64,000 bases of DNA from assembly GCF_013404075.1 (NCBI RefSeq), contig NZ_JACBJQ010000002.1, positions 124,001 to 188,000 on the forward strand, in the 5' to 3' direction. The position numbers were made by a program, and so were the translations under genes. This document shows, piece by piece, positions 17,914 to 24,721 of this stretch. Positions within the stretch are counted from its first letter, which is position 1. The number at the start of each line of letters is the position of its first letter. The notes beneath the pieces were generated by a model. The model searched no databases and was not told the DNA's origin. It saw only the letters and a list, made by a program, of their open reading frames with translations. The stretch comes from Mycolicibacterium vinylchloridicum (lineage in GTDB: Bacteria > Actinomycetota > Actinomycetes > Mycobacteriales > Mycobacteriaceae).

Positions 17914-18525
17914 TCAATCGTGGAGCGCTCGGCGGATCTCGGGGTCCGAAGGGGCCGCTGGCGTCGGTACCGGGACTGCCCCACACAGGATGCCGCCCAA
18001 CCAGAGAGCCACCAACCGGGCACTGGACCGTGGAGCATGTTCGACGGTGCGATGGATCAATCCTGCGTTGGCGATCAAGAGCACCGCCAGATCGGATGGC
18101 CCCGCATCGGCCCGGATCTTCCCGCTGCCGACCGCACGTTCAAACAGCGCGGCGACGGCGCGGCAGTGGCGGGCCCGGAGTTGTTCGACGTGTGGGGACA
18201 CCGGCTGCAGCGATGCCAGCAGATCCGCCAGGCCCCGGTTTTCAGCTTGCAGCGCGCAGGTCGCGACGATGCAGTCCCGCAGGGCAATCACCGGATCCTC
18301 CGCTTGAGCGGCCTCTTCAGCCAACGCGCAGTAACGCTCCAGGTGGGAGCTGTAGACCTCCGCCAGCAGCGCCTCGCGGGTCGGAAAGTGCCGGTACAAC
18401 GTGGCATTGCCGATATTGGCGCGTCTCGCGATCTCATTCAGCGCAACGTTGATCCCGTCCTCGGCATATGCGGCTTCGGCGGCCGCCAATGCGGCAGCAC
18501 GATTGCGTTCGGCGTCAGCACGCAC
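17914..18525 (-). CDS. TetR/AcrR family transcriptional regulator
   Basis: 203 residues from GTG 18525, with GGAGG about 5 nt upstream. The N-terminal helix-turn-helix has the typical TetR pattern NEIARRANIGNATLYRHFPT (about residues 31-50); the C-terminal ligand domain is unassigned. It is divergent from the quinone-oxidoreductase-like gene at 18626, and the 100-bp gap holds two near-identical 14-bp palindromes, so it probably represses both itself and the oxidoreductase until an inducer, perhaps an electrophile, binds. Confidence 0.88.
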   Translation of the reverse strand: MRADAERNRAAALAAAEAAYAEDGINVALNEIARRANIGNATLYRHFPTREALLAEVYSSHLERYCALAEEAAQAEDPVIALRDCIVATCALQAENRGLADLLASLQPVSPHVEQLRARHCRAVAALFERAVGSGKIRADAGPSDLAVLLIANAGLIHRTVEHAPRSSARLVALWLGGILCGAVPVPTPAAPSDPEIRRALHD

Positions 18526-18556
18526 CGGGCCTCCTTCGGTAGGACGCGGAATATCT

Positions 18557-18608
18557 GGGGATGCATCCCCGTTTGATGCTACGTTGCATTAAGTGGGGAT
18601 GTATCCCC
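18557..18608. promoter_or_regulatory. Twin TetR operator
   Basis: GGGGATGCATCCCC at 18557-18570 is a perfect 14-bp palindrome; GGGGATGTATCCCC at 18595-18608 is the same site with one central change. They are 38 bp apart centre to centre in the gap between the divergent TetR gene and the oxidoreductase gene. The second ends 17 bp before the oxidoreductase ATG at 18626, so occupancy would block its transcription. Confidence 0.75.
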
Positions 18609-18625
18609 AGATCAAGGGAGTGGCG

Positions 18626-19615
18626 ATGCAGGCAGTGGTGGTCACCGAATACGGCGGTCCAGAGGTTCTTCGAGAAGTGGACATGGACGAACCCCACGCC
18701 GGCCCCGGTCAGATCCGCATCAGGGTGTACGCGGCGACGGTCAACCCGGCCGATGTACTGCTGCGGGTCGGCGACATCGACGAGGCCTTACGTTCGAGCA
18801 CGTTGTCCCCGCCGTACCGACCGGGCATGGAGGTCGCCGGGTTGGTCGACGAGATCGGTCCCGACACCTCGACAGGACTCGCCATCGGTGACCGGGTCAT
18901 GGCGATCATGATGCCGATCGATGCATCCGGCGGTGCCTACGCCGGGTTCGTCGTCGTCGACGCGGACCAGGCCACCACCGCGCCCGCCGGATCCAGCCAT
19001 GTCGAGGCCGCGACGCTGCCGATGAATGGTCTGACCGCCCGCCGTGCTCTCGACGTGTTGGGTCTTCAACCCGGTCAGACCCTTGCCGTCACCGGTGCCG
19101 CGGGTGCCGTCGGCGGCTACGTCGTCCAACTCGCCAAGGCCGACGGGCTACACATCATCGCCGATGCCGCACCGGCCGACGAGCAACTCATCACCACCCT
19201 CGGCGCCGACGAGATCGTCGCGCGCGGGCCCGGTGTCGGACAACGCATCCGACAGCGGCACCCCGAAGGGGTGGCCGCGGTCGTCGACACCGCTCTGCAG
19301 GGCGACGAGGTTCTCCCGGCGCTGCGCGATCGCGGCCAGATCGCGATCGTCCGTCGCCCCGGTGAACGTGGCACCTCCGCACTGCATCCCGAGCGGGGCA
19401 TCACCATCCAAGATGTGTGGGTGCCCGACTACACCCATGCGACCGACAAGCTCGACAGCCTGCGGGCATTGGCCGAGCAGAACAAGGTCACCCTGCGGGT
19501 GGCACGAACCTATCGCGCTGCCGAGGCCGCCGAGGCACACCGCGCCATCGAACGGGGCGGCGTCCGTGGCCGCCTCGTCCTGACTTTCCACGACGACGAG
19601 GAGATCACCGAATGA
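18626..19615 (+). CDS. MDR-family NADPH:quinone oxidoreductase-like protein
   Basis: 329 residues from ATG 18626 (MQAVVVTEYGGPEVL), chosen over upstream GTG/ATG codons because AAGGGAG lies 5 nt upstream and the operator occupies the upstream codons. The GroES-like domain (VNPADVLLRVGD, YRPGMEVAGLV) and Rossmann motif TGAAGAVGGYVVQLA identify a zinc-independent medium-chain reductase. It likely reduces quinones or enals with NADPH and is the probable main target of the divergent TetR. Another MDR gene follows 58 bp later. Confidence 0.87.
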   Translation: MQAVVVTEYGGPEVLREVDMDEPHAGPGQIRIRVYAATVNPADVLLRVGDIDEALRSSTLSPPYRPGMEVAGLVDEIGPDTSTGLAIGDRVMAIMMPIDASGGAYAGFVVVDADQATTAPAGSSHVEAATLPMNGLTARRALDVLGLQPGQTLAVTGAAGAVGGYVVQLAKADGLHIIADAAPADEQLITTLGADEIVARGPGVGQRIRQRHPEGVAAVVDTALQGDEVLPALRDRGQIAIVRRPGERGTSALHPERGITIQDVWVPDYTHATDKLDSLRALAEQNKVTLRVARTYRAAEAAEAHRAIERGGVRGRLVLTFHDDEEITE

Positions 19616-19673
19616 ATCCCATCGGAGTCGGCATCGCCGGGGTGAAGATGACAGCTGAATCCGAGGAGACATC

Positions 19674-20663
19674 ATGCGCGCAGCAGTCCTGACCGCTTAC
19701 AACACTCCGTTACATATCGACGAACTCCCCGACCCCGCGCCCGGGCCCGGCGAGGTCCTGATCCGGGTCGAAGCAAGTGGGGTCAACCCGCTCGATACCA
19801 AGATCCGCCGCGGGGACGGCGCACACGCCAAGATGACGCCACCAGCAGTTCTCGGTATCGACATGGCCGGCGTCGTCGAGGCCGTCGGGGGCGAGGTCGA
19901 CCAGTTCCGAGTCGGCGACGAAGTGTTCGGCATGACCGGCGGAGTCGGTGGCGTGCCGGGGTCGCTGGCCGAACTCGTCGCAGTCGATCCACGGTTGATC
20001 GCGCACAAACCCGCGAATCTGACCATGGAGCAGGCCGCTGCCCTACCGCTGGGTTTCATCACGTCCTGGGAAGGACTCGTCGACCGCGCCGGCGTCACCA
20101 CCGACCAGCAAGTGCTCATCCATGGGGGTGCGGGCGGAGTCGGTTTCCTCGCCGTGCAGCTCGCCCTCGCGCGCGGCGCACATGTCTTCGCCACGGGCGG
20201 CAACCCCGCCAGCCTGGAGACGATCCGTCGGACAGGAGCAACGGCCATCGACTACACGGATCGCACCGTTGATCAGTACGTCGAGGAGTACACCGGCGGC
20301 GAAGGCTTCGACATCATCGTCGACAACGTCGGCGGTGCCACACTGGATGCCTCGTTCACAGCCGTCAAGCGCTACACCGGCCATGTCGTCAGCGCACTGG
20401 GCTGGGGCGCACACAGCTTGGCTCCCTTGTCTTTCCGGGGCGCCACCTATTCCGGCGTGTTCACGCTGTTGCCGTTGTTGACAGGGCGTGGCCGCGAGCA
20501 CCACGGCCACATTCTCGCGCACGCCGCCGCGCTGGCCGACAGCGGAAAGCTGACCCCGCGACTGCATTCGGCCACCTTCCCCCTCGACGAGGTCAACGAC
20601 GCCTACGCGCTCGTCGAGAACGGCACCTCCACCGGGAAAGTCATTGTGCTGCCAGGCCACTAG
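19674..20663 (+). CDS. MDR-family NADP-dependent oxidoreductase
   Basis: 329 residues from ATG 19674, preceded by GAGGAG. Domain features are the GroES-like segment VNPLDTKIRRGDG and VLGIDMAGVVEAVGG, then the nucleotide site IHGGAGGVGFLAVQLA. No catalytic zinc cysteines are seen, so it belongs with quinone/enoyl reductases. It is similar in layout but not closely identical to the preceding MDR protein, so it is not a recent duplication. It is probably in the same TetR-controlled transcript, which ends at the hairpin just after its stop. Confidence 0.87.
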   Translation: MRAAVLTAYNTPLHIDELPDPAPGPGEVLIRVEASGVNPLDTKIRRGDGAHAKMTPPAVLGIDMAGVVEAVGGEVDQFRVGDEVFGMTGGVGGVPGSLAELVAVDPRLIAHKPANLTMEQAAALPLGFITSWEGLVDRAGVTTDQQVLIHGGAGGVGFLAVQLALARGAHVFATGGNPASLETIRRTGATAIDYTDRTVDQYVEEYTGGEGFDIIVDNVGGATLDASFTAVKRYTGHVVSALGWGAHSLAPLSFRGATYSGVFTLLPLLTGRGREHHGHILAHAAALADSGKLTPRLHSATFPLDEVNDAYALVENGTSTGKVIVLPGH

Positions 20664-20667
20664 CCAG

Positions 20668-20693
20668 CCGTGCTACCCGCCCGGCGAGCACGG
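20668..20693 (+). terminator. Probable intrinsic terminator after MDR gene
   Basis: Inverted repeat CCGTGCT / AGCACGG with a 12-nt loop, starting 5 nt after the TAG of the upstream gene. An outer TAGCC / GGCTA pairing could extend it, and TGTTT follows. There is no long T-run, as is usual in mycobacteria. Confidence 0.5.
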
Positions 20694-20834
20694 TGTTTAC
20701 CGGCTAGCAGGTATCGAGCACGCAGGGCATCCGGACTCCACGTTGGCAGGTGACCCTGACGACACCAGCAGCCGTCAGCGGGATCATCGATCACACCGAC
20801 GCCCGCTCCCCGACGCACGAAGAAGGACATTCCG

Positions 20835-21518
20835 ATGAACTGGAACCCAGCCGACACCGCCGTGGTATTCATCGATCCGCAGAACGACGTCCTGAGTCCA
20901 AGCGGAATCAACTGGGCGGCAACGGGAGCCAGTGTCACCGAGAACGACACGGTCGCGCACATGCTCGCCATCTTCGAAGCCGCGCGAGCCTCGTCATTCG
21001 GGATGTTCATCTCACCGCACTACTTCTACCCCACCGATCACCGCTGGCTGTTCAACGGTGCGCTGGAGGCCGACGAACTGCGCACCGGCACCTTCGACCG
21101 ACCAGGCCCACTGAACCTGGACGGGCTCGTCGGTTCCGGAGCCGACTGGCTCGACGAGTTCAAGCCCTACATCGAGGACCCCCGTACGGTCGTCGTGAGC
21201 CCGCACAAGGTCTTCGGACCGCAGACCAACGACCTCGTCCTGCAGCTCCGGAAGAGACGCATCAACAAGGTCCTCCTGGGCGGGATGCTCGCCAACATGT
21301 GCGTCGAATCGCACCTCCGCGACCTCCTCGAGCAAGGCTTTGAGGTGTACGTCGTCCGCGACGCCATCGCGGGCCCTCGCCACCCCGAATGGGGCGACGG
21401 CTACCAGGCCGCACTCGTCAACTACGCCTTCCTTGCCCACGGAGTCGTCTGGACCGACGATGTCGTCGCGTCGATGCGCAGCGCAACTCCACCGGCGAGT
21501 GACAGCGAGGCTCGATGA
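20835..21518 (+). CDS. Isochorismatase-like cysteine hydrolase
   Basis: 227 residues from ATG 20835, with GAAGGAC 7 nt upstream. The catalytic triad of the family is visible: Asp14 (VVFIDPQND), Lys125 (VSPHKVFGPQ) and Cys156 (LANMCVESH). Members hydrolyse amide or ester bonds, for example nicotinamidase, N-carbamoylsarcosine amidase and isochorismatase. The substrate here is unknown. The stop overlaps the start of the SDR gene by 4 bp (ATGA), so the two are translationally coupled and likely act in one pathway. Confidence 0.87.
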   Translation: MNWNPADTAVVFIDPQNDVLSPSGINWAATGASVTENDTVAHMLAIFEAARASSFGMFISPHYFYPTDHRWLFNGALEADELRTGTFDRPGPLNLDGLVGSGADWLDEFKPYIEDPRTVVVSPHKVFGPQTNDLVLQLRKRRINKVLLGGMLANMCVESHLRDLLEQGFEVYVVRDAIAGPRHPEWGDGYQAALVNYAFLAHGVVWTDDVVASMRSATPPASDSEAR

Positions 21519-22435
21519 CACTGCTATCTACTCCGTTCGGGTTCAGCTCGACCGCCGCCGAGGTCCTCGCGGAACTCGACCTCGCCGGGCGCCGTGCCAT
21601 CGTCACCGGCGCCACCTCCGGCATCGGCGTGGAGACAGCGCGCGCCCTGGCAGCGGCCGGTGCCACCGTCGTCCTCGGCGCCCGCCGGATCGATGCCGGC
21701 CGTCGGATCGCCGCCCAGATCGCCGCGTCCACCGGAAACGACGCGGTCATACCGGCGCTCCTCGACATCGCCGATCCCCAGTCCGTCAGCAATTTCGCCG
21801 ACCGATTCGCACCCGAACCAGTTCACATGTTGATCAACAACGCCGGCATCATGGCGCTACCTGAACTGAACCGGACACCGGAGGGTCGCGAACTGCAGTT
21901 CGCCACCAACTATCTCGGTCATTTCGCACTGACACTGCTGCTGTACCCCGCGCTGAGATCGGCTGGCGGCGCGCGTGTCGTATCGGTCAGCTCCAGCGGA
22001 CACTTGTTCTCACCGGTGGTCTTCGATGATCTCGACTACCGCTTCAGGCCCTACGACCCGTGGACGGCATACGGACAGTCCAAGACGGCTGACGTGCTCC
22101 TCGCGGTCGGTTTGACCGAACGCTGGGCAGACGACCAGATTGTCGCCAACGCACTCAATCCCGGTGCGATCGCGACCAACCTACAGAAGCACACCGGTGG
22201 CTTGCAGACCCCCGTCGACCGCCGTAAGACCGTCGAGCAGGGTGCTGCAACCTCAGTACTGTTGGCGGCGTCACCGCTGCTCGACGGGATCAGTGGTCGC
22301 TACTTCGAAGACTGCAACGAGGCACCCGTCGTCGTGGAGCGACCGAGTGACTTCAGCGGCGGCGTTGCTCCGTACGCCCTTGACCGCAACAACGCTGCAC
22401 GACTGTGGGACATTGGGCTTGCGTTGCTGGACTGA
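21515..22435 (+). CDS. Short-chain dehydrogenase/reductase (retinol dehydrogenase-like)
   Basis: 306 residues from ATG 21515, overlapping the cysteine hydrolase stop. The Rossmann motif is TGATSGIGVETARAL, then NNAGIMA, the catalytic serine in VSVSSSGHLFSP and the YGQSK (YxxxK) dyad. The arrangement resembles WW-oxidoreductase/retinol dehydrogenase-like SDRs common in mycobacteria. NAD(P)-dependent oxidation or reduction of an alcohol/ketone is expected; the substrate is unknown. Confidence 0.87.
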   Translation: MTLLSTPFGFSSTAAEVLAELDLAGRRAIVTGATSGIGVETARALAAAGATVVLGARRIDAGRRIAAQIAASTGNDAVIPALLDIADPQSVSNFADRFAPEPVHMLINNAGIMALPELNRTPEGRELQFATNYLGHFALTLLLYPALRSAGGARVVSVSSSGHLFSPVVFDDLDYRFRPYDPWTAYGQSKTADVLLAVGLTERWADDQIVANALNPGAIATNLQKHTGGLQTPVDRRKTVEQGAATSVLLAASPLLDGISGRYFEDCNEAPVVVERPSDFSGGVAPYALDRNNAARLWDIGLALLD

Positions 22436-22822
22436 CCCGATCGCAGCTTCTCATCGCGTCGGTGACGCAGCCAACTTTCGCGCAATGACTGCGCGGCCGG
22501 CCGGTGGCTTCTCAACGTTCGTGTCCACTCGCACACCACTGAACTGCGTTGATGGCGCCGTTCTCACGCCATGTCCATGCTCGAAATCCTCACGGTCATG
22601 CCCACTTCCGAAGTACCTTCCCCGTGCCGTACATGGCCATGCGCTCAGCGGTGTGAACAGAACGTTCTGTGGAGATCTGGTGCAACTTCTCGACCGATAC
22701 CTTTGCCGATGACGAGCCGTTCGAGTTCACAAGGGGGATGCAGGGATTCGGAACCATGCCCGGCTGACGACTGCTCAGTACCCGCAGCCGGCATCGTTGC
22801 GCGGACCGATCAAACCGGTGCG
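22436..22822. other. Intergenic gap with two inverted repeats
   Basis: 387 bp between convergent SDR and TetR genes, with no supported gene. It holds a small hairpin CGCGCA-N5-TGCGCG at 22479-22495 that could be a weak terminator, and a perfect 14-bp palindrome ACAGAACGTTCTGT at 22657-22670 of unknown purpose. Base composition is less GC-rich than the surrounding genes. Confidence 0.5.
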
Positions 22823-23416
22823 TTAGTCATTCGGCGGCAGCAGCGTTGACGCGATTGTGGCGAGTGCTTTCACCGCGGATGTGGCATCGCGCTGATACTG
22901 CGCTTGCACGATGGCGCCATCGATCGCCAGGCCGAGCGCTTGTGCCGTGCGTATTCGGCCCGCACCGGGCGGAAGTGTCGCCTTGATGGCCGCGACCATA
23001 TCGGCCTTATGCCGAGCCGTGATGGCGTGGACAACGGGCAGCTCGGCGCCAATCTCGTTGACACTGTTGATGAACGCGCATCCACGAAACGAGTCCGAGG
23101 TCAGCCATTCTTCGATCGCCGATACCACCGCCGGCCGGCGACGATTGCCGGCAGCATGGCGATCGAGCGCGTCGACAAACCAGTCCATCCAGCGCCGGTG
23201 CCGCACGTCCAAGAACTCCAGGATTAGTGCGTCTTTGCTGGGAAAGTGACGATAGAACGTCACCTTGGTGACACCGGCTTCGGCTATCACCTTGTCGACG
23301 CCCGTGGCGCGAATTCCCTCGCGGTAGAAGAGCCGGTACGCGGTGGCCAGTATCCGTTCCCGGGCCGGGAGGTTCGGCACGTCGATCTGCGGATCCAGAG
23401 TCTGGGCGATGCTCAC
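22823..23416 (-). CDS. TetR/AcrR family transcriptional regulator
   Basis: 197 residues from GTG 23416; a longer frame to 23479 would run through the operators and is unlikely. The helix-turn-helix reads KVIAEAGVTKVTFYRHFPSK. The C-terminal domain includes GCAFINSVNEIGAE, typical of the TetR_C group seen in YxaF/LmrA-like regulators. It is divergent from the NTF2-like gene at 23580, with three related inverted repeats between, suggesting autoregulation and control of that gene. Confidence 0.87.
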   Translation of the reverse strand: MSIAQTLDPQIDVPNLPARERILATAYRLFYREGIRATGVDKVIAEAGVTKVTFYRHFPSKDALILEFLDVRHRRWMDWFVDALDRHAAGNRRRPAVVSAIEEWLTSDSFRGCAFINSVNEIGAELPVVHAITARHKADMVAAIKATLPPGAGRIRTAQALGLAIDGAIVQAQYQRDATSAVKALATIASTLLPPND

Positions 23417-23425
23417 ACCATCATC

Positions 23426-23520
23426 GTAGACAACTCTGTCCACCCGTGCCCAACCCTGAGTGGACAGGTCTGTCCACATGCGCTACCTTACCGTCTATGT
23501 AGACAGACCCGTCTACATAG
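23426..23520. promoter_or_regulatory. Array of three TetR operator-like inverted repeats
   Basis: Site 1, 23426-23443: GTAGACA-N4-TGTCCAC, one mismatch. Site 2, 23460-23477: GTGGACAG-GT-CTGTCCAC, perfect. Site 3, 23495-23520: CTATGTAGAC-N6-GTCTACATAG, perfect 10-bp arms. The half-sites share the GT(A/G)GACA core, so one regulator probably reads all three. They fill the gap between the divergent TetR gene and the NTF2-like gene. Confidence 0.75.
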
Positions 23521-23579
23521 GTTCGGCGTCGACGCCGACGTCGGCGACCGATCCGCTCTCCGAGAGAAAGACAACGACG

Positions 23580-24068
23580 ATGACCATGCCTTCTGCAATC
23601 GACGTCAAACCTCCAGTTCCGCCGTTCACTGACGAAACAGCTGCGCTGAAGGCCAGGCTGGCTGAAGATGCCTGGAATAGCCGCGACCCCCAGCGCGTAG
23701 CACAGGGCTATTCGGCCGACAGCGTCTGGCGCAACCGATCGGTGTTCGTGACAGGCCGTGCACAGATCATCGAATTCTTGAGCGACAAGTGGGACCGTGA
23801 ACACGAGTACCGCCTCATCAAGGAACTGTGGGCGCACAGCGAAGACCGCATTGCGGTCCGCTTCGCCTACGAGTACCACGACGACTCGGGTCAATGGTTC
23901 CGCGCCTACGGCAACGAGAATTGGCTATACAACGAGCACGGCCTGATGACACACCGCCACGCCAGCATCAATGATGTGCGGATCGAGGAGGGACAACGCA
24001 AGTTCTTCTGGGACACGAATGCGCCACGGCCAGCGGATCATCCGAGCTTGTCTGAACTCGGCCTGTGA
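23580..24068 (+). CDS. NTF2-like / DUF1348 family protein
   Basis: 162 residues from ATG 23580, with a GAGAGAAAG site upstream; the frame extends further up but would pass through the operator array. It reads as a DUF1348 member: AWNSRDPQRVAQGYSADSVWRNRS at the start (shortened here to AWNSRDPQRVAQGYSADSVW), then WDREHEYRLIKELW and WFRAYGNENW. The NTF2-like cone fold binds small hydrophobic ligands; the biochemical role of DUF1348 is unknown. It is likely the target of the divergent TetR. Confidence 0.83.
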   Translation: MTMPSAIDVKPPVPPFTDETAALKARLAEDAWNSRDPQRVAQGYSADSVWRNRSVFVTGRAQIIEFLSDKWDREHEYRLIKELWAHSEDRIAVRFAYEYHDDSGQWFRAYGNENWLYNEHGLMTHRHASINDVRIEEGQRKFFWDTNAPRPADHPSLSELGL

Positions 24069-24218
24069 CTCTCACGTCTCGTGCCCCTGGTGAATCACCC
24101 GCGCCTGAAACGCCATGCCACTGACAACGCGCGGCCAGCCCCATGGGCGCTGACGTCAGCGTTATCGCGGCGAGACTAGCCGCTTAGTTGGCGACCTGGG
24201 AATGCTGCGAGGTCTAGC

Positions 24219-24590
24219 GTGGGCGGAATGGGTTTGTTCAGTCATGAGGAGTTCCCGGAGCCGGCCGACGGCGTTGGTGGTGGTGGTGGGGTTGTTGAGC
24301 GAGCTCGGGGTGCTGAGCTGGGCGAGTACGGGGTGGATGAACCTGTGGTCGTGGGCCCGGGGCTGCCGCCTGAGGATGGTTCGTGCGGTCAGTTCACTGT
24401 GCAGTTTCACGTGTCTACGTCAATGCTGGTCGGGCTGAAACGCATTGCGGATATGCGTGGGGTGAGCGTGCCGGAGGTATGCCGGCAGGTAATCGGCGTA
24501 TTCGTTGCCCAGCAGGAGGGTGAGCTGGGCGCGTTGCTTGCCGCCGAGGCCGAGGTGGCTGACTACCGGCCGAGTTTGGGCGAGGCGTAG
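24219..24590 (+). CDS. Hypothetical protein with ribbon-helix-helix-like segment
   Basis: 123 residues from GTG 24219 (GAGG 6 nt upstream); ATG 24228 is an alternative. The first 55 residues are Gly/Glu-rich and probably disordered. Residues of about 60-100 read as a beta-strand and two helices (FTVQFHVS, then SMLVGLKRIADMRGVS and PEVCRQVIGVFVAQ), the pattern of ribbon-helix-helix DNA-binding proteins. No toxin partner is adjacent. It converges on dnaB with 131 bp between. The RHH assignment is from pattern only. Confidence 0.6.
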   Translation: MGGMGLFSHEEFPEPADGVGGGGGVVERARGAELGEYGVDEPVVVGPGLPPEDGSCGQFTVQFHVSTSMLVGLKRIADMRGVSVPEVCRQVIGVFVAQQEGELGALLAAEAEVADYRPSLGEA

Positions 24591-24721
24591 TCGGGCTGAA
24601 TCGCCCAATGGCACATCAGATTCCCTCGGATCGGATCTTAGGAGTCCGGACCGCCGGATATCTCCGGATCGAGGCTCTGTCGACATATTCCGTGGGCCCC
24701 AGCGCGAATACCTGCCGCCAG

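Noticed and set aside
19613..19692. A 26-codon frame between the two MDR genes
   Set aside because: Too short, no domain, and overlaps the next gene start; probably only spacer sequence.
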